Assembly: GCA_944322925.1 (NCBI GenBank)
Contig: CALUQM010000003.1
Coordinates: forward strand, 1-64,000
From: an uncultured Bacteroidales bacterium
Lineage (GTDB): Bacteria; Bacteroidota; Bacteroidia; Bacteroidales; UBA932
Length of the DNA stretch: 64,000 nt
Direction: 5' to 3'
How positions within the stretch are numbered: the stretch's first letter is position 1; every line of letters begins with the position of its first letter. Position numbers and translations under genes: made by a program. The notes below the pieces were generated by a model. The model did no database searches. It had not been told where the DNA came from and worked only from the letters and a program-made list of their open reading frames with translations. Positions 35,224 through 44,238 of this stretch are shown piece by piece.

Positions 35224-37059
35224 ATGGCGAGCTACCTCCAGATAGAAAATATTTCCAAATCGTACGGGCCGAAGATACTGTTCGAAAATATCGGCTTCAA
35301 CATCAACGAAGGCGACAAGATCGCCCTTATCGCACCGAACGGGACAGGCAAGACTTCGCTTCTGAAAATTCTCGCAGGCAAGGACAGGTCCGACTCGGGC
35401 GGGAAAATTACATTTCTCAGGAACATCAGGATAGCTTTTCTGGAGCAGGAATACGATTTCGACCCGGGAAAAGACATCTTCACTCAGATTATGGATCACA
35501 GCGCCGGCTTCACCTCCGGGCTCGATGACGAAAGTCTTTGGCAATATGAACTGAGAGTCAGGCAGTTTCTGACAAACTTCAAGTTGCCTGATTTCTCGAA
35601 AAAAATGAAGGAGCTCTCCGGAGGGGAAATCAAAAGAGTGGCAATCAGCGAAATGCTGGCTTCGGAAGCCGACTTCTTCATAATGGACGAACCTACGAAC
35701 CACCTCGACATAGATGCCATAGAATTTCTCGAGGGATGGCTGTCAAGGGCTCGCTGCACGCTGCTGATGGTGACGCACGACAGATATTTCCTCGACAGGG
35801 TTTGCAATACGGTGATGGAAATGGGTCACGGTTCGATCTACATCTACCGGGGAGACTACCGGAACTACCTTGAAAAAAGAGAAGAACGGATATCCAGCTA
35901 TAATGCCGAGACCGACAAGGTCCGGAATATTCTCCGCAGGGAACTCGAATGGATACGGAGCACGCCACAGGCCAGGACCGGAAAGGCGAAATACAGAATC
36001 GATGCTTTCCATGAACTCAAGGAAAGGGCATCCCAGGTATATCAGGAAAAATCCATATCCATGTCCGACGTAAAAGGTTCGGCCAGGCTCGGCACAAAAA
36101 TCATCAACTGCAGGGACGTATCCTTCTTTTACGGAGACAAGTGCTACCTCGACCATTTCAGCTATAATTTCCAGCGATATGAAAAAATAGGCATAGTGGG
36201 CGGGAACGGAGCCGGGAAAAGTACATTCATAAATCTTCTGACAGGCAGCTATACCCCTGAAATGGTATGTACCGAAGAGGCTGAATACCATTCACGTGGA
36301 AAGGACGATCCGAGAGGACTGCTTACTGGAATTATCGAACGCGGGGAATCCCTGAAGACAGGATATTACAGACAGACCGGGATGGAATTCAATCCCGAGG
36401 ACACTGTTCTGGACATAGTGAACGACACATATCTTCTCGGGCGCTTTCTGTTCACCCATGACATGCTGAACAACAGAATAGAAAAGCTCAGCGGCGGAGA
36501 GCGGCGACGGCTGTACCTTCTTACCATCCTGAAAGAGAAACCGAATCTGCTCATACTTGACGAGCCCACAAACGACCTCGACATCGTCACCCTCAATATT
36601 CTCGAGGAATATCTGAAGGAATTTGCCGGCACGCTGATAATCGTATCGCATGACAGGCATTTTCTCGACAGACTCGTAGACCATCTCTTCGTATTCTGCG
36701 GGAACGGTGTCATCAAGGATTTCACAGGCAGCTACAGCGAATACAGAGCTTTCATAAAGGACTATGAAGCCTCACGGAAAACATTGAAGGCAGACAAGAG
36801 CCAGACAAAGCCTAAAAACAACGGCAACACCAAAGACAAGTCAGAAAAAAAAGCCAGACTGAGCTACAAAGAGCAGAAAGAGCTCGAACAGATCGAAAAA
36901 GACCTTGAAAGCCTCGCCGAAGAAAGAAACGGACTCGAAAGCCGGATAAGCAGCGGCACTCTCCCGTACAACGAACTTCAGGCCGCCTCTGAAAGAATAG
37001 GCGAAATCATGAAGCTGACGGAAGAAAAGGAAATGAGATGGCTGGAGCTTTCCTGCTGA
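35224..37059 (+). CDS. ABC-F family ATPase (Uup-like)
   Basis: 611 residues with two ABC domains and no membrane segment. Domain 1: Walker A APNGTGKTS, signature LSGGEIKR, Walker B FFIMDEPTNHLD. Domain 2: GGNGAGKST, LSGGERRR, LLILDEPTNDLD. The linker around 235-290 (RREEL-like charged helices; ELEWIRSTPQARTGKAKYR) is the ABC-F P-site tRNA interaction motif region. The C-terminus (about 540-611) is a lysine/glutamate-rich coiled coil, as in Uup. It likely acts on ribosomes or in DNA structure maintenance. Confidence 0.92.
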   Translation: MASYLQIENISKSYGPKILFENIGFNINEGDKIALIAPNGTGKTSLLKILAGKDRSDSGGKITFLRNIRIAFLEQEYDFDPGKDIFTQIMDHSAGFTSGLDDESLWQYELRVRQFLTNFKLPDFSKKMKELSGGEIKRVAISEMLASEADFFIMDEPTNHLDIDAIEFLEGWLSRARCTLLMVTHDRYFLDRVCNTVMEMGHGSIYIYRGDYRNYLEKREERISSYNAETDKVRNILRRELEWIRSTPQARTGKAKYRIDAFHELKERASQVYQEKSISMSDVKGSARLGTKIINCRDVSFFYGDKCYLDHFSYNFQRYEKIGIVGGNGAGKSTFINLLTGSYTPEMVCTEEAEYHSRGKDDPRGLLTGIIERGESLKTGYYRQTGMEFNPEDTVLDIVNDTYLLGRFLFTHDMLNNRIEKLSGGERRRLYLLTILKEKPNLLILDEPTNDLDIVTLNILEEYLKEFAGTLIIVSHDRHFLDRLVDHLFVFCGNGVIKDFTGSYSEYRAFIKDYEASRKTLKADKSQTKPKNNGNTKDKSEKKARLSYKEQKELEQIEKDLESLAEERNGLESRISSGTLPYNELQAASERIGEIMKLTEEKEMRWLELSC

Positions 37060-37083
37060 AACTCCGGAAGACGCCTCTGCAGG

Positions 37084-38373
37084 CTATCTGAGATTTCCCG
37101 ACAGCCTGGCCCACGGCATTACACCCGCCGGAGCCTTCTTCTGCTCCAGAAGTTCCTTCATCTTGTCCATGTACGGAGCCACATGCGAGAAAAACATATA
37201 ATATCCTTCGCACAGGGCGCTGAGACCTGTCTCCCCGGATTCAGTCACATTGAACCTGTGTTTAGGGCACTCTCCGTGACATGCAAAGTAATATTTGCAC
37301 CTGATGCATTTGTACGGCAGACCGTTACGTTTGTCTATGCCGAATTTGGACTGTACGTCCGAACTCATGAGCTGTCTGAGGGATGTCTCGAAAATATTTC
37401 CGACCTTGTACTGCGGGTACACGAAATGATCGCATGAATACAGGTCTCCGTTGTGTTCGATTATGGAATTCCCTCCGCAAGTCTCCGCATAGGCGCATGT
37501 ACCTGGCTGGACACCGCACCAGTTTGCGAGAGTGCAGTCGAAGAGATTGACAAAATACTGGCCGACATCGTTCAGAACCCAATAGTCGAAAATATCGCAC
37601 ATGAATTTCCCGTATTCTCTGGAAGTAACGGACCACGGAGATATCACGGCTCCTTCGGCAGACGGATCGACGATGAAAGGACGTCCCCCCTTGCTCGGCT
37701 TTCCGTTTTTGCCTATCGGGTATCTGACATGTTCTACAACTGGCATGAACTGCATGAAACGGGTTCCAAGCTGCTTGAGAAAGAGATAGGTCTCGAGGCC
37801 GCGGCCTTCGCTCGCCTTGTTCACGGTAGACATCGTATTATACTCTACACCATGCCTGTACATGATGTTTATACCCCTCATCACCTTGTCGAAAGTCGGT
37901 GCACCGCCCTTGTCCTTCCTGTATTTGTTGTGTATGTCCTCAGGGCCGTCGATGGAAACCCCTATCAGAAAATCGTTGTCCTTGAAAAAGGAAGCGAAAT
38001 CATCGTCGATCAGAGTACCGTTGGTCTGCAGCGTATTGTGAATCAGCTTGTCGCCGCAGTATTTCTGCTGGAGCTCCACGGCCTTTCTGTAGAAGTCGAG
38101 GCCAAGTACGAGAGGCTCGCCGCCATGCCAGTTGAACGTGACTTCCTGAACATCATTGGCGTCTATGTATTCCTTCACGCATTTTTCCAGCATTTCGTAT
38201 GTCATCTTAGGCTCGTTTCCACCGTAGATTTCAGCCTTGTCGAGATAATAGCAATAATGGCAGTCGAGATTGCAGAGAGAGCCTGCAGGCTTGATCATTA
38301 TGTTGAACTGCATAGGTCCGGCCAGCCTGATGGCGTCGCCGAATGTCATCGTATCCTTGAAATTGTTTGCCAT
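37084..38373 (-). CDS. Radical SAM/SPASM anaerobic sulfatase-maturating enzyme
   Basis: 429 residues. The radical SAM cluster motif CNLDCHYCYY (Cys34, 38, 41) follows FNIMIKPAGS, the classic AnSME start. Further motifs are FNWHGGEPLVLG and GVSIDGPEDIHNKYR. The SPASM region has seven or more Cys binding auxiliary clusters (CGVQPGTCAYAETCGG, LYSCDHFVYPQYKVGNI, YKCIRCKYYFACHGECPKH). It converts an active-site Cys or Ser of sulfatases to formylglycine in the cytoplasm. No sulfatase gene lies in this window, so its clients are elsewhere. It is convergent with the ABC-F gene, 24 bases apart. Confidence 0.92.
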   Translation of the reverse strand: MANNFKDTMTFGDAIRLAGPMQFNIMIKPAGSLCNLDCHYCYYLDKAEIYGGNEPKMTYEMLEKCVKEYIDANDVQEVTFNWHGGEPLVLGLDFYRKAVELQQKYCGDKLIHNTLQTNGTLIDDDFASFFKDNDFLIGVSIDGPEDIHNKYRKDKGGAPTFDKVMRGINIMYRHGVEYNTMSTVNKASEGRGLETYLFLKQLGTRFMQFMPVVEHVRYPIGKNGKPSKGGRPFIVDPSAEGAVISPWSVTSREYGKFMCDIFDYWVLNDVGQYFVNLFDCTLANWCGVQPGTCAYAETCGGNSIIEHNGDLYSCDHFVYPQYKVGNIFETSLRQLMSSDVQSKFGIDKRNGLPYKCIRCKYYFACHGECPKHRFNVTESGETGLSALCEGYYMFFSHVAPYMDKMKELLEQKKAPAGVMPWARLSGNLR

Positions 38374-38565
38374 GTCGGGTCTTGTTATCGGAGCGTAAAT
38401 TTAGGATATTAGTTTTATTATTACAACTCATTCTTCTGCCGGGAAACATGACATTTTGTCAATTCCGCAACTTAGGCACTGATATTGCGGTCCCGACCGG
38501 ACGGATTCCGGATCAGCTGCATCTTCCGGACATAAAGTTGAACATTATTTTAAAATACTGAGATT

Positions 38566-39048
38566 ATGATTACTGAAAAATTGCAGAAAGCCATCAACGA
38601 CCAGATTACGGCTGAACTTTGGTCATCGAACCTTTATCTTCAGATGTCCTTCTATATGGAAAAGGAAGGCTGGTCCGGAGCCGCCAACTGGCTTGCGAAA
38701 CAGGCGGAAGAAGAAAAGGAACATGCTGTCGACATGGCGCATTACCTCATAAAAAGAGGAGGGGAAGCCAAGGTTTCCATGATCGATGTCGTACCTGACG
38801 GATGGGGAAGCTATCTCGAAGTGTTCGAGCATGTCTACAAGCATGAATGCCATGTATCCGGACTCATAGATTCGCTTGTCGATGTAGCTTCAGCAGAAAA
38901 GGACAAGGCTACCCAGGATTTCCTCTGGGGCTATGTACGCGAACAGGTCGAAGAAGAGGCTACGGCTTCAGGAATAGTCGACAAGATCAGAAAGGCAGGA
39001 GATGCCGGACTCTTCCATGTCGATGCTGAACTTGCCAAAAGGGCCTGA
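38566..39048 (+). CDS. Bacterial non-haem ferritin
   Basis: 160 residues, a single four-helix-bundle ferritin. The ferroxidase residues are in place: Glu17 (ITAELWSSNLYLQMSF), Glu50/His53 region (EEEKEHAVDMAHYLIKRGG), Glu94-type (YKHECHV) and the C-terminal helix. It stores iron as a 24-mer and protects against oxidative stress. The strong terminator at 39100-39140 follows. Confidence 0.94.
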   Translation: MITEKLQKAINDQITAELWSSNLYLQMSFYMEKEGWSGAANWLAKQAEEEKEHAVDMAHYLIKRGGEAKVSMIDVVPDGWGSYLEVFEHVYKHECHVSGLIDSLVDVASAEKDKATQDFLWGYVREQVEEEATASGIVDKIRKAGDAGLFHVDAELAKRA

Positions 39049-39099
39049 TCCAGGATTCCGGCTTACGTTCAAGAACAAAAGGAAACAAACAAGAACAAA

Positions 39100-39140
39100 A
39101 GAGACCGACTCGAAAAAATCAGAGTCGGTCTCTTTTTATT
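39100..39140. terminator. Bidirectional terminator between ferritin and ferredoxin genes
   Basis: Perfect 12-bp arms AGAGACCGACTC (39100-39111) and GAGTCGGTCTCT (39122-39133), followed by TTTTTATTT on the plus strand. On the minus strand an A/T-rich run follows, so it can serve both the ferritin (+) and ferredoxin (-) genes. A doubled CAAGAACAAAAG lies just before it. Confidence 0.85.
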
Positions 39141-39160
39141 TGTCTTCTGCAATTGAAAGA

Positions 39161-39331
39161 CTACTCGGCAGGCGAAATAGCGCCCATAGGGCAGGCATCT
39201 GCGCAAGTACCGCAATCAATACATACAGACGGGTCGATCTTATAGATATCGCCCTCGCTTATTGCACCTGCAGGGCACTCGGAAATGCAAGTGCCGCAAG
39301 CAACGCAATCGTCAGAAATTTTGTAAGCCAT
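39161..39331 (-). CDS. 2[4Fe-4S] ferredoxin
   Basis: A 56-residue protein beginning MAYKISDDCVACGTC. It has two complete CxxCxxCxxxC motifs: CVACGTCISECP and CIDCGTCADACP, the clostridial-type layout for two [4Fe-4S] clusters. GGAA lies 9 bases before the ATG. It is a cytoplasmic low-potential electron carrier, for example for pyruvate:ferredoxin oxidoreductase or radical SAM enzymes. It ends 21 bases from the terminator it shares with ferritin. Confidence 0.95.
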   Translation of the reverse strand: MAYKISDDCVACGTCISECPAGAISEGDIYKIDPSVCIDCGTCADACPMGAISPAE

Positions 39332-39476
39332 TTTTTATTCCTTTTAAATGTTAATGTTCAGAATATTTTACAAAATTATCCGAATATTTTGAAATTTCAA
39401 AGAAGCCGCCCGATTTTTTGAAAAGGGCTGCCGGCATTATTCCTGCGATTTCCATCCGTATTTGAACGAGTTTGTG

Positions 39477-39484
39477 TATTTTTG
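39477..39484 (+). promoter_or_regulatory. -7 box of the DUF1573 gene
   Basis: TATTTTTG fits TAnnTTTG, 20 bases before the ATG at 39505. The -33 region is weak. Confidence 0.45.
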
Positions 39485-39504
39485 TAGGATAAACAGCTAC
39501 TGAT

Positions 39505-40608
39505 ATGAGAAATTCCACCCTCCTACGGAACATGGTCATGACAATTATGGCCGGACTTGTTCTTCTGGCAGGAGCCGCGGCAGCGACGGCTCAGGAAAAA
39601 ATAGGCGGTATTGTAGAATTCGACAAGACGGTTCACAATTTCGGAGATGTCATGCTCAGCGACGGTCCGCTGAAATGCACGTTCACGATGAAAAACATCA
39701 GCGGCAAGCCTGTCGTGATATTCAATGTGGTGACTTCATGCGGATGTACGGACGTGGAATGGACAAGGGAACCTGTCATGCCCGGAGAAACCGGCACCAT
39801 ATCGGCAGTCTATACGAACGACGAAGGGCCCTACCCTTTCGACAAGGCTCTTACGGCATATATCTCGGATGTCGGGAAACCGGTGATACTGAGGATACGC
39901 GGCATAGCCCATGAAAAAAAGCTGAGCCTGCAGGAACTGTATCCCGTCAGGCTGAATGAAATAGGCATAAAGGACCTCGATCTCAGATGCGGCAACATAG
40001 AGCAGGGTTCAAGCCGCAGCGACAAGGCCGTCATAGCGAATCTCTCATCCGGACCTGCGGCCGTGTCATTCAAGGATGTCTCCCGCGGACTTTCCATAGA
40101 GGTAAACCCGAATCCGGTCCCGGCCGGAAGCACTGCGGAACTCCGGTACACGGTAAGCGCCATGGCTGACATCTGGGGCAGGAACCTGTACCATGCCACA
40201 CCGGTGGTGAACGGCAGGCCGGCAACCGGAGAACTGTCCGTCTACGCATTTACCACGGACAGATTCAGCGACCTCACGCCTGCAATGAGGGCGGAAGGTT
40301 CACGCCCGATATTCACGACCAACACATACTGCGTCGGCAAAATAAAGGCGGGGACCGAGGCAAAGGCTGAATTCTCTTTCAGCAATGTCGGCAAAAACGA
40401 CTTCACAATCCATAAAATCGATTTCGACTGGCCGGCGGCCGAAGCTGTACTGCCGGGGAATACCGGAGCCGGATACAGGGGAAGCATAAAAATCTCAGTC
40501 GACACCTCCGGCATGCCTTCCGGAGAAATGCTCGTCACGGCTACCCTAACGACCAATTCCCCTTCCAGACCCATAGTAAACCTGTTCGTAACCGGATGGA
40601 TTGAATGA
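39505..40608 (+). CDS. Secreted DUF1573 protein
   Basis: 367 residues with a signal peptide ending near ATAQE. Residues about 36-130 are a DUF1573 Ig-like domain with its conserved cysteine motif (VEFDKTVHNFGDV, CTFTMKNISGKPVVI, TSCGCTDVEW, PGETGTI). Two more beta-sandwich repeats follow (about 135-245, and 265-367 with FSFSNVGKNDF and VTATLTTNSPSRPI). DUF1573 proteins are periplasmic or surface proteins of unknown function, very common in Bacteroidetes. Its stop overlaps the start of the next gene (ATGATG/TGA), so the two are translationally coupled. Confidence 0.85.
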   Translation: MRNSTLLRNMVMTIMAGLVLLAGAAAATAQEKIGGIVEFDKTVHNFGDVMLSDGPLKCTFTMKNISGKPVVIFNVVTSCGCTDVEWTREPVMPGETGTISAVYTNDEGPYPFDKALTAYISDVGKPVILRIRGIAHEKKLSLQELYPVRLNEIGIKDLDLRCGNIEQGSSRSDKAVIANLSSGPAAVSFKDVSRGLSIEVNPNPVPAGSTAELRYTVSAMADIWGRNLYHATPVVNGRPATGELSVYAFTTDRFSDLTPAMRAEGSRPIFTTNTYCVGKIKAGTEAKAEFSFSNVGKNDFTIHKIDFDWPAAEAVLPGNTGAGYRGSIKISVDTSGMPSGEMLVTATLTTNSPSRPIVNLFVTGWIE

Positions 40609-41699
40609 TGGAGATACTTCATCTCATAGGCGATATCCTGCGGGATTCCATCCTCATCACCGGCCTTGTAGTGGTGATGATGATGCTTATCGAAACCCTG
40701 AACATAGAGTCCGGCGGCTCGTTTTTCAACGGGCTGAAAAAGACAAGGACAGGGCAGATAATACTCTCCGCCCTCCTCGGCTCGATACCGGGATGTATCG
40801 GAGGTTTCGCATCAGTCTCGCTTTACACGCACAGAATGATCAGTTTCGGCGCCCTGATAGCGATGATGATAGCATCTTCGGGAGACGAGGCATTCATGAT
40901 TGTAGCCATGGTGCCCGACAAGGCTCTGATGATATTCGCGGTACTGTTCATCATAGCCGTGACAAGCGGATTCATCACGGACTTCATTGCCGACAGGATA
41001 AGGAAAAACGGGCATGAATCTCCGGACGCCGTCCTTTCGGACGATATCCGCTGCAAGCAGGATTTCGAAGTACACGACGAATCTGCAAAAAGCAGGAAAA
41101 TGACCTGGAAAAGAGTCCTCATGCTTACAGGAGTGGCGGTTTTCATAGCCGCCCTCGTGTCCGGGATACTCGACCACAGCCACGGGAATGAAAGTATCAG
41201 GACTCCGGGACGCCTGGATCTGCTCGATGAAAAATGGATGCAGTATCTTTTCGCCCTGCTCAGTATCATAGTACTGGGCTTTCTCGGATTCGCCTCCGAC
41301 CACTTCGTGGAAAAGCATATCTGGGGCCATATAGTGAAAAAACACCTGCCTGCGATATTCTGCTGGACATTCGGAGTCCTTCTTCTGATAGGAATCGGGC
41401 TGCGCTACGTCGACATCAGCGGATGGATCAGCGGGAATACGGCACTTATGATCCTTCTGGCTGCAACGATAGGCATAATTCCGGAATCAGGTCCTCACCT
41501 TGTTTTCGTGACACTGTACGCAAGCGGGATAGTGCCTCTTCCGGTACTTCTCGCCAGTTCGATATCCCAGGACGGACATTCTTCCCTTCCTCTTCTTGCC
41601 GAAAGCAAAAAGAGCTTCGCCGCAGCGAAGCTCGTCAATTTCGTCATAGCGCTCATAGCCGGTTACGGCTGTATGGCGCTAATGCAGGTCCGCTTCTGA
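40605..41699 (+). CDS. Putative 10-TM heavy-metal/manganese exporter (ArsP_2 family)
   Basis: 364 residues, two halves of about five helices each. The first contains LLGSIPGCIGGFASVSLYTHRMISFGALIAMM, with GDEAF after it. The second contains the related IGIIPESGPHLVFVTLYASGIVPLPVLLASSISQDGHSSLPLLAES. This duplicated P-(E/G)-x-G layout fits the ArsP_2 / putative manganese transporter family. A charged cytoplasmic loop (about 120-170) joins the halves. Metal specificity is not visible. It overlaps the 3' end of the convergent PCMD gene by 21 bases. Confidence 0.78.
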   Translation: MMEILHLIGDILRDSILITGLVVVMMMLIETLNIESGGSFFNGLKKTRTGQIILSALLGSIPGCIGGFASVSLYTHRMISFGALIAMMIASSGDEAFMIVAMVPDKALMIFAVLFIIAVTSGFITDFIADRIRKNGHESPDAVLSDDIRCKQDFEVHDESAKSRKMTWKRVLMLTGVAVFIAALVSGILDHSHGNESIRTPGRLDLLDEKWMQYLFALLSIIVLGFLGFASDHFVEKHIWGHIVKKHLPAIFCWTFGVLLLIGIGLRYVDISGWISGNTALMILLAATIGIIPESGPHLVFVTLYASGIVPLPVLLASSISQDGHSSLPLLAESKKSFAAAKLVNFVIALIAGYGCMALMQVRF

Positions 41700-43373
41700 G
41701 CCGGGCTGCGGAACCTTGTCGTAAAGCAGATCCAGGTCATCCACCCACATCCTGCTGCCGGTACTTCCGATGAAATAATCGCCGAATCTCGATGACGTAC
41801 AGATAACCACAATGTGCGTAGGCTTGGCTTCGAGCCTGTCATAGCGGGCATAATCCAGACTGATCGTGAATTCCGTCCAGTCCGGGACTGTCTCATCGAG
41901 TATAAGTTCTCCGTAGGCGATCACAGCATCAGAATTCTTGTCGAAAAACGTCTTCGCGTCACGCGTATCCACGCATATAGGCATTTCCTGAGTTCCGACC
42001 GTCTCTCCGTCATAAGATACTCCGAATTCCTCCGGAGTCCAGTCTCCGAGAGCGATATAGATAATGCCTGAATCAGGATCTCCGGCCGAGATGGCACTTC
42101 CTTCAGGCTGCATCGAACTGCTGCCTGTCTGGTCTATGAGCCCCCTGGTATATTTCATCCAGCCATGCAGGGCCACCGGACGTTCGGTAAACGGACGTCC
42201 GAAACCTACAAGGCCGCTCATGCCCACTGTCTTGAGATAGCTTCCGGTAAAGATGTTCCCGGCCGCGAATTTTCCGATGCCCAGAACTCCCGCAAACATG
42301 GACTCCATTCTTACCGCATATTTCCCGTCGGAACCGGGACGTATATCTTCAGTCTTGTCGGTCAGTACCTTGCCAAGTATTGCCGCGCCAGGATTTCCCG
42401 TTCCCCAGAAAGCCGCTTCCTGGGAAAGATACGGACAAACGACATTTTTCAGCGTGCCGACATCGAGAGTGGCCCATTCCTCGAAATCCGAATTGGGCAG
42501 TCCGGCTTCGATTCCCGTCTTCATGCCGAGGATCTCGGAGAAATTCTCACCGGAATACAACTGCACCTGATAGTCCGTCCCGGGCTCCAGGCCTCCGACA
42601 AAGGCTTCGGCCATGCCTCCTGTCACGATGACGTCCCCGTCGTCGACATCTGTCCATCCGGACTCCCCTTCCTTTCTGTAGCGGAATCCGATTTCCGTAT
42701 CAGGCACACCGGTTCCGGACAGCCACATGACCCTTGTTCCAGGCACGACGGAAGTCAGACTTGCAAGGACATCGGTAGTCTCTATGGTGATAACCCAGTC
42801 TTCCACAACGTCATGGTATGTCACTCGGACCGTCTGCGGAGTCTCGAAAGACAGGACATCGCCGGCCTCCACATCCATGGATGTGATGCCCTCGGGACCG
42901 AGTTTGATTTCCAGAATCCTGATGTCCGAGAGATCCATCCCCATCGGAACTTCCGCCCTGACTTCATGCTTGTCCGCATCTATCACTGCCTCGCCTATCT
43001 GGCCTTCGACCCTGAATATCCTCGTGATTTCCTGCTCTGCGGATATGGTCCAGTCATATTCCTGATAAAGTTCAAGGGTCAGATGAAGGTCGGACCTCAG
43101 ATCGAAAGTTCCCGGGAAAGTCACGTCCGTCGATGCGCCTTCGGTCATTCCGACTTCCGAAATTACCACGTTCCCGATATCGGTCGTTTCTTCCAGATGA
43201 ATGACCGCCAGCCTTTTGGATGCGTCTATATCGGAGGAGGAACACGTAAATCCTTCGCCTGACACCGAGGTTATGGCCAGTTCAACGACAGGATACGGAA
43301 TGTCATTGCGGATACATGCCTGCACTGCGGCATACAGCATGACCAGTATGATGTATTTTACAGTCTTGCTCAT
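41679..43373 (-). CDS. PCMD-domain surface lipoprotein
   Basis: 564 residues, lipobox AVQAC (Cys20). Ig-like segments cover about 25-290, including an FN3-like stretch (IGFRYRKEGESGWTDV, GLEPGTDYQVQLYSG). The C-terminal ~265 residues match the putative carbohydrate metabolism domain (PCMD): NSDFEEWATL, FWGTGNPGAAILGK, YAVRMESMFAGVLGIGKFAAGNIFTGSYL, GSRMWVDDLDLLYD. The reaction, if any, is unknown; PCMD resembles a sugar-binding jelly roll. It is the third gene after the two barrel proteins, 11 bp away, which suggests a shared surface role. Confidence 0.8.
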   Translation of the reverse strand: MSKTVKYIILVMLYAAVQACIRNDIPYPVVELAITSVSGEGFTCSSSDIDASKRLAVIHLEETTDIGNVVISEVGMTEGASTDVTFPGTFDLRSDLHLTLELYQEYDWTISAEQEITRIFRVEGQIGEAVIDADKHEVRAEVPMGMDLSDIRILEIKLGPEGITSMDVEAGDVLSFETPQTVRVTYHDVVEDWVITIETTDVLASLTSVVPGTRVMWLSGTGVPDTEIGFRYRKEGESGWTDVDDGDVIVTGGMAEAFVGGLEPGTDYQVQLYSGENFSEILGMKTGIEAGLPNSDFEEWATLDVGTLKNVVCPYLSQEAAFWGTGNPGAAILGKVLTDKTEDIRPGSDGKYAVRMESMFAGVLGIGKFAAGNIFTGSYLKTVGMSGLVGFGRPFTERPVALHGWMKYTRGLIDQTGSSSMQPEGSAISAGDPDSGIIYIALGDWTPEEFGVSYDGETVGTQEMPICVDTRDAKTFFDKNSDAVIAYGELILDETVPDWTEFTISLDYARYDRLEAKPTHIVVICTSSRFGDYFIGSTGSRMWVDDLDLLYDKVPQPGSEADLH

Positions 43374-43384
43374 AATTCAGACGA

Positions 43385-44230
43385 TTACAGATGTACATTG
43401 AAGCCGATACCTATGTCCAGCAGATTGAGTTTCCAGTTCATGCTCGTGGCCGTTCTTCCTCCCGTGTATGCTCCGGCAGCATCGTGCTGGCGGATCTTGT
43501 TGTAAGAAATACCGCCGAGTCCGAAAGAAAGATTGCAGCAGAGCTTCGGCATTATGTACACAGCTACACCCGCACTGATGCCGAGCCTCGCCTGATAGTT
43601 GTTCGTGTTCGTGGTATGCGGACCTTCGGATGTCTGGTATGAAAACATCGAATTTCCTGCCTTGTACATCAGTTCCAGCTCCGCATACAGGCCGAAAACC
43701 CCTTTCGGGTCGACACCGGCGTACGAACGCAGGAAAACACCCATGCTGGTTACCTGACTTTTCATCAGGATGTCCGAAAGCGAGAAGTTCATGTCTTCGG
43801 TACCGAGGTCCAGGGACACGTTTCCGAGATTGCCGTCGATTTTCGAATATCCGAATCTCGTCCCGACGCACATGTTGTCCCTGAAAAAGTACCCGACGGA
43901 CGGATTGACACTGAATACGCTCCCCTTGAAATCGAGTCCGTCTATCATCAGCATCAGATTCGTGTCGTCGCTTGAAAGCGTACCGTACGACACGTCCATA
44001 CCCAGGGCAATCTCGTTCTTGTAGACATAAGTAATGTCATTGATTCCCCTGTCTATTCGTCTGGAAACAGGAAGGAACTTTTCCTTGATATGCAGTTCAC
44101 TGACGAGCGAATCCTGTACGGCAGCCAGAGAATCCGGGACCTCCCTGAGATGCCTGTTCCCGTCTTCGGCTGAAAAAGCCGGGACCGCCGCTGCCGAAAG
44201 CAGCAATAAAGATATGATGCAATTTTTCAT
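43385..44230 (-). CDS. Outer-membrane beta-barrel protein, paralog 1
   Basis: 281 residues with a signal peptide (ending VPAFSA). The mature part alternates amphipathic strands and ends in an aromatic/hydrophobic strand (LLDIGIGFNVHL), as outer-membrane barrels do. Motifs shared with the next gene include ALGMDVSYGTLSSDDTN, VNPSVGYFFRDNMCVGTRFGYSK and LNWKLNLLDIGIGF-type ends. I do not recognise a named family. Probably a small porin or structural barrel. Confidence 0.7.
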   Translation of the reverse strand: MKNCIISLLLLSAAAVPAFSAEDGNRHLREVPDSLAAVQDSLVSELHIKEKFLPVSRRIDRGINDITYVYKNEIALGMDVSYGTLSSDDTNLMLMIDGLDFKGSVFSVNPSVGYFFRDNMCVGTRFGYSKIDGNLGNVSLDLGTEDMNFSLSDILMKSQVTSMGVFLRSYAGVDPKGVFGLYAELELMYKAGNSMFSYQTSEGPHTTNTNNYQARLGISAGVAVYIMPKLCCNLSFGLGGISYNKIRQHDAAGAYTGGRTATSMNWKLNLLDIGIGFNVHL

Positions 44231-44238
44231 GACTTCTC

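Noticed and set aside
38374..38565. Gap between the maturase and ferritin genes
   Set aside because: I looked for a small RNA, repeat or small gene and found nothing convincing; it probably just holds the two divergent promoters.
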